NCBI RefSeq assembly: GCF_029867415.1
Contig: NW_026705461.1
Span: 124,001 to 188,000 of the forward strand
Reading direction: 5' to 3'
From: Vicia villosa
Taxonomy: Eukaryota; Streptophyta; Magnoliopsida; Fabales; Fabaceae
DNA: 64,000 nucleotides
Positions 54,970 through 64,000 of this stretch are shown one piece after another. Numbering within the stretch: the stretch's first letter is position 1; every line of letters starts with the position of its first letter. A program made the position numbers and the translations under genes. Below the pieces are notes generated by a model, which saw nothing but the letters and a program-made list of their open reading frames with translations, ran no database searches and was not told the DNA's origin.

Positions 54970-55600
54970 TGAGTTCAATCATGTTTTATCTTGATTGTCG
55001 TTTGATGCTGCTGCATTCATGGTTTATCTTAAAACGCTTTTGATATTTTCTTCTTAAAGTTCAAATCATGTTTTACCATGATTGACCTTGGTGTTCTCTA
55101 ATCATGTTTTACCTCGATTGTCACTTGGTATTCTCTAATCATGTTTTACCTTGATTGTCATTTGGTATTTTTCAATCATGTTTTACCTTGATTGTCATTT
55201 GATGTTATCCAATCATGTTTTACCTTGATTATCCCTTAATGACATCCAATCATGTTTTACCTTGATGGATCTGTGACGATTATCTAATCATGTTTTACCT
55301 TGATTGTCCGTTGATGATTATCCAATCATATTTTACCTTGATTATCCTTAATGACATCCAATCATGTTTTACCTTGATGGACCTGTGATCATGTTTTACC
55401 TTGATTGTCCGTTGATGATTACCCAATCATGTTTTACCTTGATTGTCATTCGATGTTGCCCAATCATGTTTTACCTTGATTGTCATTTGATGTTGTCCAA
55501 TCATGTTTTACCTTGATATTCATTTTATGTAGCCACATTCATGTATGCCTCAGATATTCTCTTCTCAAAGTTCAATCATGTTTTATCTTGAAAGCTTTTG
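54970..55600. repeat. Tandem array of tcatgttttaccttgatt units (about 15)
   Basis: Units of mostly 34-40 bp: caatcatgttttaccttg followed by attgtcattYgatg and a variable link. One unit has tcatatttta and one is shortened (55388). The array lies 260 bp before the 3' LTR. Confidence 0.88.
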
Positions 55601-55849
55601 TCAACTGTTTCTTTCTTGTGTGAAGTCTGATTCTATTCCTAGATGACGTATACCTTTTCCTTAGCGGAGTCTGTTTACTTCTCCCCATTGGTGTCCTGTT
55701 TCCATCTCGTAGAAATCATGTGAATTCATAATCATAAGCATTACATTGCATCTCAGGTTCAAAAATTGTGTTTTTTTTATATATTTAAGTCTCTTCCATC
55801 ACGTTAAAACGAAGATTTACAATCATCGTGTCTCCGGATAGAAGAAACT

Positions 55850-55860
55850 TAAATAGGGGC
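55850..55860 (+). other. Polypurine tract candidate of the Ogre-like element
   Basis: The purine-rich aaacttaaataggggc precedes the 3' LTR by a few bases (LTR starts 55864). The core AGGGG matches the usual plus-strand primer, but the run is interrupted by pyrimidines. Confidence 0.5.
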
Positions 55861-56580
55861 ATCTGTTGCACCCCAATTTTTGACCTCTGAGATCCCATCA
55901 TTTTCTAAGTGTTATGATCATTATTGTTATACCCCAAAATTCGCCCGCGTTCTTTTTTTTCAAAAAAAGAAGTCAACAGACTTCTGTCTAAAAATTTGGA
56001 TTTTTATACAATCTTGGATTTTTATTTCATAAATATCCTGATTTTATGAATACTCAATTTTTAGAATTTTTTATACAGTATTTTGGTTCGCTGTTAAATT
56101 TATCCTTTCATAAACGCCAAATACTGTTTATCACTTCATACACTGTTTATTTGAGATTTATTTTCAGATAAATAATGCTGACGCAGTTCGTGCAGAATTA
56201 AAATTTGCAGGCGCGGAGTCCGGGTTTCAGATTATACTGGTAACAATTAAATTATTATTGGTTTTATTTCCCACTAATTTTTATTTTTATACTATATTAT
56301 TTTTTTCAAAATCTCTTTCTTTCTTTTCAAATCTTTTTTTTTTCAAAATCAAATCCTAGCTTTATTCTATACCCTTTTTCTTTTCAAAACCTACCATACT
56401 TTTTTTTCAAATCCTACTACTATTCAAACGGTACACTCCACTCCCAACGTCTCTATCTCTCTCTTTTCACTTTATAAATACTCCTCATTTTTTCCATAAA
56501 TTCTCACATCAAATTTCACTCATCTCCCAAATTTCTCAAACTTCTATCTCATAATTATTTTCTCTTCTTCCTCGGCAAAA

Positions 56581-56748
56581 ATGGCAAAGTGGATGGATAC
56601 ACTTTTTCTTATAGTCATCACTATTTTTACGGTGATCATGTCCTTCTTCTGTCTGCATAGTCCTGAAAAATGCGGACCTGCGATGGTTACACTTCCGATC
56701 ATCTATTTTCTGTTGTTCATAGCATGGATTATTAATCGTCATTTTTAA
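56581..56748 (+). CDS. LTR-encoded 55-residue membrane microprotein (copy 3)
   Basis: Identical in sequence to the 46074-46241 copy, with the same leader and TATA box (here TTTATAAATA at 56471). In a 3' LTR it would be transcribed only by outward initiation. Confidence 0.55.
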   Translation: MAKWMDTLFLIVITIFTVIMSFFCLHSPEKCGPAMVTLPIIYFLLFIAWIINRHF

Positions 56749-57341
56749 AGTTTGTTGTATCTGTCGCTTTCAAATAGTGTACCGTCTATTTTATTTGTCG
56801 TACTGTTCATTATATTATGTAATATTTGTACTGTTAGTATTAAATGTTGTACTATCTGTCGTACGGTAGTTTAATTATCAAGATAATATTATGTGTGTTA
56901 AATATTATTTTTCTGTGCATTAAATATTTATTTTCAAGGTTATTATCGGTATTTTCGTTCGCATACAGTATATTTTATTTATTTATTATGTTTGTGTTTT
57001 TCTAACAGCTCAGGTAAATAAATTTTTCACCATTAACACAACAAAAACAAAAAAAGAAAAAAATTAACTTTAAACTGTTGAATTTTCACTTTAACTGTTA
57101 CGTTAATACCCGGACAGCTAGTTACCAGTCAAACCCGCTATCAGCGCAATTCTCCGTGTTTGTACCATCAGTCAAATCAATTTTTCGCACTTCAAATTTC
57201 CAAGATTTTGTTCTAGAAGTCTTCTGATAATCACGTGGTCAACAGAGACTCAACACTGCACAAAAATCAGGTACGCCTAACTGTCTCCTACACAAACAGT
57301 CCCTAATTAGGGTTTTTGTTTTTTTTCAGGAGAACGAGTTT

Positions 57342-57608
57342 TTGAGACCTCAAATGGATTTCATGGATCTCCATATGTCTCAAAATACCACCAGACAAAT
57401 TTTCAAACTTCGATTCGCTCAGACGCACAGTCAACAGCTCAAACAGTCAACAGACGACCAGTTTGACCAAAAAGTCAACAGACAGTCAAAAATGCAATTT
57501 TTTGTCAACATCCATATTTTGTCAAAAGATTCATCATGTGATCAATGGTTGATCATAATTCATCAAGAAAAGTTCAGAAATCGACAAAACTCAAAATTGC
57601 AAAATTAG
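57342..57608 (+). CDS. Second LTR ORF, 88 codons (3' LTR copy), uncertain
   Basis: Same protein as at 46835-47101. No recognised domain; kept as a candidate because the frame is open in both LTRs and follows an acceptor-like site. Confidence 0.22.
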   Translation: MRPQMDFMDLHMSQNTTRQIFKLRFAQTHSQQLKQSTDDQFDQKVNRQSKMQFFVNIHILSKDSSCDQWLIIIHQEKFRNRQNSKLQN

Positions 57609-59499
57609 AGTTTTTTAGCTAAAAGTCAACTGAACTTTGACCGACCATAACTCTCTCATAATTTATCAGAAAAATTCCAACCAAAGCTCATTCTTAAGGA
57701 AATTCAATTCTCTACAACTTTGATGTTGGGACCAAGGTCAAGAAATGCTTCCGCCTAAGAGATATAAGCCAAAACATTACGGGTCATTTTGAAAGTCAAC
57801 AAAAAGCAGTTTTTTGTCAAAGCCCATATCATCAAAATAACTTCTCCAAATGCAAAAACGCTTCCAAAGTGGCTTGTAGAGGACATCTTGGGCTTTCCAA
57901 AAAGTTAAAGAACACTTTCATAGGATCAAAATTGAGGGAGATATGCCTTGATGAAGTTGACCTTTTTTGGAAAAATGCATGAAACAAGTAATGACCAAAA
58001 TTTGATTTTTTTTCAAAAAGGCCAATTCTTTTGTGATTCAATCTTGATTCTCATATGTTTAAAGGGCATCCACGACCCATCCATGATTCATGACATTTTT
58101 ATTTCATTTTAATTAAATTTTATTCATTTAAAGTTTAATTAAAGTGAGATAATTCAAAGATATTATCAAAGATGCTTATGGTTGCCAATCAAGACCAATT
58201 CAAGATGCTTAAATATATTATTGCAAGGTTGAAGAGAATAATACTTGAGTGTTTTAACCATGGTTAAGAAATACACTCATTGAAAATATTCCATTATCAT
58301 ATTTTTTCCACAAAATCAATCATGACAATTTCCACTTGCAAGGCTTCCAAGATCAAACTATTTGCCTATAAATAGAACTTCATTTTCTTCATTCAAGGAG
58401 AAAAAAAGGGAAAAACAAGAGGAGAGCACAACAACAAACACCAAAGCCATAGCATAAGTTTTATATTTTCCAAAAGTTTCAATAAACTTGTAAAAATCAA
58501 GGCTCATTCAAATAGCCACTTTCAATCAATTTCAATCACTCTTTTCCACTCTTGGGACATCATAGAGTAAGTACAATGTAATTTTTAATATGTAGTAGTG
58601 TTAGGAGTTCATGAATTAAAAACTCCATATTTATGCATATTTTCAATTTCTCAAAAAAAATGTTTTAATTTTAGTTTTAAGTTGATAAAATGTTTATTTA
58701 ATTTTTAACATAAAAATATTTAATTTCTTTTCATAATTAATTTATTTTGCTTAATTAATTAGTAATTATGTAAATATTGCTTTTTAATTATTTTCAACCA
58801 ATCAAAGACTCCGAAAATATTTTCCTTTTAGATTTAGGTTTATATTTTTATAATCTAATATTTGACATAAAAATATTTTATTTTTATTCATAGTTAATTT
58901 ATTTTGCTTAATTAATTAGTAATTATGTATATATTTGCTTTTTTTTAAATTATTTCTAACCTATCAAAAAATTCGAAAAAAATATTTTATTTTGTTAAAT
59001 TAGGTTTATATATTATATACTAATTCTATACATAACTAGATTTATTTTTCTTGTTAAGTTTAATTATTTGTATAATTATTAGTTTAATTAACTTAAAATC
59101 AATTCCAAAAAAATCACAAAAAAAAATGAATTGAGTTTAATTTGTTTTATATTTATTTTTGTATATTATTTGATATTATTTCTTATCTTTTTTTTTCTTT
59201 GTCCCGAATTGGAATAAAAGATCAAATATGGCAGAGATTGTATGCAGTTGATTTAAGACTTTTGGAAATTTATCGTGTAGTCGCTATGATTCTATCAAGC
59301 TTCTGATAAATTTTCATTAACTTTAAATCCGAGATCATCATTCACTCACCATCGATCTTCACTAACATCGTGAATATACTTGACTAGCTTCAAGATGATT
59401 CACGTGCTAACATACTAACAATTGACTTTAAATTCCGCATTTTATTATATTGTTCTTTATATTTCTTGCTTTATGCTTTATTTTATTATTTATTATTTA

Positions 59500-60305
59500 T
59501 ATTTCTGTTATTTTTTCTTTGTCCACTTGGACATATTATTTATATTTTTGTTATTTTTTCTTTGTCTATTTGGACATATTATTTATGTTTCTGTCATTTT
59601 TTTTTCTTTGTCCATTTAGACATATTATTTATGTTTCTGTCATTTTTTCTTTGTCCATTTGGACATATTATTTATGTTTATGTTATTTTTTTTCTTTGTC
59701 CACTCGGACATATTATTTATATTTCTGTTATTTTTTCTTTGTCCACTTGGACATATTATTTATATTTCTGTCATTTTTTCTTTGTCCATTTGGACATATT
59801 ATTTATATTTCTGCTATTTTTTCTTTGTCCATTTGGACATATTATTTATGTTTCCGCTATTTTCTCTTTGTCCATTTGGACATATTATTTATGTTTCCGC
59901 TATTTTTTCTTTGTCCATTTGGACATATTATTTATGTTTCCGCTATTTTCTCTTTGTCCATTTGGACATATTATTTATGTTTCCGCTATTTTTTCTTTGT
60001 CCATTTGGACATATTATTTATGTTTCCGCTATTTTTTCTTTGTCCATTTGGACATATTATTTATGTTTCTGTTATTTTTTCTTTGTCCATTTGGACATAT
60101 TATTTATGTTTATGCTATTTTTTCTTTGTCCATTTGGACATATTATTTATGCTTCTGTTATTTTCTCTTTGTCCATTTGGACGTATTATTTATGTTTATG
60201 CTATTTTTTCTTTGTCCAATTGGACGTATTATTTATGTTTCTGTTATTTTCTCTTTGTCCATTTGAACATATTATTTATGTTTCTGCTATTTTCTATTTG
60301 TCTAT
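59500..60305 (+). repeat. 43-bp tandem array, about 18 units (3' LTR)
   Basis: Matches the 5' LTR array unit for unit, with isolated changes such as tgaacat for tggacat near 60266. Same unit count in both LTRs supports a single recent insertion. Confidence 0.92.
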
Positions 60306-60765
60306 TTTGCTAACGTACAGGAAAGATCTTATAAATTAAGAGTAAGTAACTCCTAATTGCTTGCTCAAACACTTCCATTTTCAAGCAACGTATTTTCAAA
60401 ACTTCTCATCTATTTTCAAAACTTTCATCTGGTATTTGAAGGGCATTATTCCCGGTGAAACTCTTCAGAGACCTATGTGACCTATTGTCCATCTTCACTT
60501 CTTCTATTTTCAAATCAACAAAGCATTTAAAAAAGTGAGCTAAGCAATTAAGAGCCCATGGATAACCATGGATACAAAGGGTGCTTAAAACCTTCCCTTT
60601 GTATAACCAACCCCCCGAACCCAAAATCTGTCAAAAGGTCTTTCCTGTTCTTTTATGCCTTTCCATTTTTGGATAAAATAAAAGTCGGTGGCGACTCTTG
60701 CAAAAAAAAAAACAAAAGAAAAAAAAAGAGCAAGGAGTCAGTTCGCCTCAAAAAACCGAGTTACA

Positions 60766-62200
60766 GATTCGAATTAAGCTTTCCACATGACTCGAATCAC
60801 AAAAAATTCCATGTTTTCCTATTTGGCTCTGTCCAATTTGATTCGAATCATGCTTTGTACATGACTCGAATCATGAGAATTCATGACTTGAATCAAGTTT
60901 ACAAGGTGACTCGAATCATGGGAAAATTGGTTGCTTTAATTTATGAGATCTTGTTTCACTCTACTTGCTCATTTGACTCAGATCATGAAATATTCTTGAC
61001 TCAAATCTAATTAACTTTATCCATCCTTTTTGTGCTTAATCTCAAGAACGTATAAATTCTTTTTGTCATCTCATTCTAAAATAATATCACATAAATGATA
61101 ACACTTTTCAGAGTGATTTTGTGAGAATCAACAACATCCATTTTGAAACCTCAAAATCTCTTGCAAACATAATTTATTTCATCTTTAATCTCTTGTTTAA
61201 ATTCTGATCTTGATTATGGAGATCTGTAATTGTTGAGGGGGACGTTCCTTGAAACTAACAGTTATTGAAGAATTTGTTAAGATTTTCAAGTAGCTTGCAA
61301 TATTGTGGTTGTTGTAAATCGTATTGACAAATTCCAGTGAAAAGAAAGAGGTTCTTATATGCAATTAACATTGGTATTACTGTGTGGAGTCCTACAGACA
61401 AGGTAGGAGTTTTTCTCAATCTTCTAATAGTTCATCGCTCAAGAAATTGGTGGTTTAGGGGGTGATTGTCACACACGAAGACTTGGAGCAAATTGGTGAA
61501 ACGGGAAGATTCAAGAAGCGGGAATCGAGTAAAAATTTCACAGAGAGTTATGCGTAAAGGCTGTATACAAATCAATATCCAGATAGGAGATTTATTTTTC
61601 TCATCATTATTATGGATTGGTGATTGTAAGAACTTGAATAATATTTTTAAAAACATTGTGGAAAAAAATTTCAATGGGAAACCATTGGAGAATGGAGTAG
61701 GCTCATGCGAGGACGATCGAGCCGAACCAATATACTCTCGGTGTACTCTCTCTCTCTCTCTCTCACTCTTACTTTTTAATTTTTGTGGGATAATGCATGC
61801 TTAGGTTATAAATTCTTAGCGTAGTTTATCGTTTATTCTTCCAGGTAGAAATTTATTACATAAGGTTAGGTTTTGTTAGAATTGGTACCTAATTGAGCTT
61901 TAGTGTTGATTGAAAACTGAAAAAGAGTGCTGTTAGAATTTGATAATAAGTGAATAATTATATAAGACACCCTTCGTGTAAAATACAATTACTCGGTTAA
62001 TCATTGTGTTCAACTTTTATGCATTATCTTTGAATAATCTATGAGATTTGTGAATTCACTATTTGTAAATGTGGTTGACTTCCACGCGTTTATAAAAAAC
62101 CTCTGATAATCTATTTTTGGAAAATCGGTCAAATTTTTAATAAGGGTCTATTCACCCCCTATAGATCATTTCTCTACTCCATATTCTCACCCAACGGTGT
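60766..62200. repeat. Decayed LTR-like sequence that received the Ogre-like element
   Basis: 60766-61010 carries repeated gactcgaatcatg / tgattcgaatcatg phrases at 30-70-bp spacing; the insertion site GATTC lies within one. Later parts (ggtctattcaccccctatag at about 62145) resemble the end of copia-type LTR regions. No ORF with recognisable content. Ends not resolved. Confidence 0.45.
61745..61766. repeat. (CT)n microsatellite
   Basis: About 11 CT repeats, then cactctt. Pyrimidine tracts like this often occur in plant 5' leaders, but no gene start follows. Confidence 0.9.
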
Positions 62201-62329
62201 CTTCACGACGGAAACGACCATGAAAACCATCATTTAAATCCTTATATAGTTGTCGCATACCATCACATCAACTAAAGTATCGAGTGGGAAAAGTAGTAAT
62301 TCTCTATGAATCTCAGTTTCTAATCCCTA

Positions 62330-62705
62330 AATAAAGAAATCCAAGAATATGGGCATCACTAAATTCAGCGGTGTATGTCATTAGCTCCTCAAATTCAGAC
62401 CCAAAGAGAGTCAGCGTGCCATATTGAGTTAGCTTAGAAACACATCCCAATGGAACCTAATAAACTGATGGGACAAAGTAATTCTGAATCTCGACGATGA
62501 AAAAATCCTAGTCGCAAATTGAACCTCCTTTCTCCATTCACTGAAACCATACATCGGGTTCTCCATCCAAATGGAAGGACACCAAGGTGAGGCGAGATTT
62601 AGGGGACAACTGGTGCATTTTGAACAATTTATTGATCTTGTAAATACAATCCTCAAATACTTTGGTTTTGAAGCGAGGAACATTGAGCCAGACGGCCTTC
62701 ATCTA
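62330..62705 (-). pseudogene. Retrotransposon gag remnant
   Basis: Minus-strand frames read RLNVPRFKTKVFEDCIYKIN, KLFKMHQLSPKSRLTLVSFH and LDGEPDVWFQ, then after a stop and shift NYFVPSVY and SEFEELMTYTAEFS. This is the order of the capsid-like domain of plant gypsy-type Gag (substrate block, HLDGEA-W block, then LxQxGTxxEYxxxFE-like block). At least two disabling changes are present. No pol follows in lower coordinates. Confidence 0.6.
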
Positions 62706-64000
62706 TGATGTGATGTCATCAGGTAGTCGTGGCTGTATGGATACAGAAGCACGATGATGATCGTTGTGTGGGAGATCAGAGAGACATGCATTTATATTGG
62801 CCATGTATTGATTTTTTTAACACTTCCTCTCTAAAGTTTAAAGTCTTGGCATTATTATCTTTGATATAAGCATCACACAAGAACCTTGAGTCTTCTTCAT
62901 GATGCTTTAGATATCCCATGTTGATTACCATTATATGAGAGCTTGAAAGGTTAAATCATTGATAAGCATAATTCTTCACTTGAGAGTTGTTGGACTACAA
63001 ATTTGAATTTAAGCAAATGTCTAGCTTGATTTGGGAGGATAGATTTGTGAACCATATTGTGCATCTTTGACCAATTGAGCTATCTCCAGCAGTTGCTTGG
63101 CTTTAGGTGTTATCATCATCAAAATTAAGTAGCTCCTAATTGACTTGCATCTTTTCTATTCATAAGTTACAATATTGGATCGCAAACCAGGCTCGCGAGG
63201 ACAAACCATAGGCACACCAGGGAAAGGAAAATGACAAATGGCAATGACCATATGCAAGTACTTCATGGTGGAGTTAGGGTTAGCTCGCTAGTCAAATGAC
63301 AATGCACTAGGCGAGAAAAGGCGGCTAGGGCCAAGTGGTAGACATGCAAGCATTCCTTACTGAGGAAGATAGAAGGCATGGTATAGCAGAGTAAGCGCAC
63401 GAGGCGGAAGAACGCTGCACCTAACGAGAGGTCCATAAATTTTCCTATAAATAAGAGTTTCATATTATATGCAAAAGGAAATATTGGTGGATTGAGGTAG
63501 TGTAAAATTGAGTAAGTTTACCTCAATCTACAACAGGGGAATAAGAGAGGGATCATGAAGGTGGAAGCACTACTCAAGTGACATGACAAATAAAATTTCA
63601 AGATCAGCTTTGCGGGATTACTTGGAGTTACATTACAATGAGTAAGCGTAGCTAAAATCTCTTTGTTCGGGTTAAATGTATTCATTATATTCATGTACTA
63701 AATATGTCATGCAATTCTATGTAATTCTACTCATGCTTTAATATTGAAGACTCTTTAATCTTAATGTTTGTTTTAGCTTTGCTACCTAAAACTAGTTTTC
63801 ATGGTATGACATGACATCGAAAGGTGATGGTCATTACTAGATCTAAGATAATCATCTATTGGATACTAGAGCATAGGCATATGGTTATATTGAATATTTG
63901 TACATACTGCAGTATGGATATTCATCCATTTCACTCCTCATTTGTAACATTTCAAATTTTTGGAAAACTCTCATTCGTACCAGATTTTTCATTTAAATAC
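62706..64000. other. Terminal stretch, nothing firm
   Basis: AT-rich to mixed sequence up to the window end. 63170-63470 is richer in GC (gcgaggacaaacc, cgcacgaggcggaagaacgc) and ends at a TATA-like cctataaataag (63445), which could be a decayed LTR promoter. No gene recognised. Confidence 0.4.

Larger units (their letters stand above)
45356..60765 (+). mobile_element. Full-length non-autonomous Ogre-like retrotransposon (15.4 kb)
   Basis: Target duplication GATTC at 45351-45355 and 60766-60770. 5' LTR 45356-50274, primer site 50279-50296, internal region 50275-55863, 3' LTR 55864-60765. Two LTRs of about 4.9 kb, an Arg-tRNA-type primer site and a Tat/Ogre-style Gag identify the lineage. The interior holds only a frameshifted gag and noncoding repeats; no protease, reverse transcriptase or integrase is recognised. 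It is therefore a large retrotransposon derivative that would need a helper. LTR differences are few, so the insertion is recent. Confidence 0.9.
55864..60765 (+). repeat. Ogre-like 3' LTR
   Basis: 4902 bp, TGTTGCACCCC...GAGTTACA, followed by the target duplication GATTC. Same internal order as the 5' LTR. Differs from it by a few point changes and shorter A runs near 60700. Confidence 0.92.

Noticed and set aside
60406..60624. Antisense ORF near the LTR end (also 49903-50121)
   Set aside because: Conserved only because the LTR end (purine and primer signals) is conserved; no coding pattern.

Overview
This window looks like nuclear DNA of a legume, most likely from the pea/vetch tribe (inference). 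The two host genes have plant-type short introns with GT/AG borders, the DNA is AT-rich, and the repeats are plant families. They include a Sirevirus-type Ty1/copia element with an envelope-like ORF, an Ogre/Tat-like element with LTRs of about 4.9 kb and an Arg-tRNA-type primer site, a Cassandra-type LTR carrying a 5S rRNA-like segment, and MULE, hAT and PIF/Harbinger-type DNA elements. No bacterial, organellar, tRNA or CRISPR features were found.

Layout. 1-8351: a tandem Sirevirus-like copia arrangement (partial copy, LTR, internal region, LTR) whose open frame fuses gag, protease, a deleted pol and the envelope-like protein. 8674-9987: a PIF/Harbinger-like element carrying the 3' end of a LINE. 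10266-12000: a tandem duplication full of (AT)n. 12376-13972: an Hsp70-like two-exon gene. 14377-17497: a MULE with 8-bp target duplications, an intact transposase frame, a companion ORF and 13 copies of a 20-bp palindrome. 17498-24150: mostly decayed sequence with two exons of a plastid sigma-factor-like gene, a MITE and a degraded gypsy-type LTR pair. 24494-25549: a hAT-like element. 25647-33546: a copia element with a rearranged 5' end, into whose primer-binding site an Ogre-like solo LTR (26052-30670) has inserted.

33994-36569 is a four-exon BTB/TAZ-domain gene, the best host gene here. 37402-41700 is a graveyard of LINE, gypsy and MITE pieces. 43397-43792 is the Cassandra-type LTR. 45351-60770 is a full-length 15.4-kb non-autonomous Ogre-like element with a frameshifted gag and no recognisable pol. 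60766-64000 holds decayed retroelement sequence including an antisense gag relic.

The most unusual signals are: (i) a 55-codon ORF for a small two-helix membrane peptide, sitting behind a TATA box in all three Ogre-like LTR copies; (ii) the 43-bp tandem array in the same LTRs, each unit centred on an inverted repeat; (iii) the palindrome-studded MULE; and (iv) the Sirevirus frame, in which pol and the envelope-like region are joined by a TGG codon inside a typical stop-codon read-through context. The two host genes do not form a functional unit with each other; the window is mainly a record of nested transposition.
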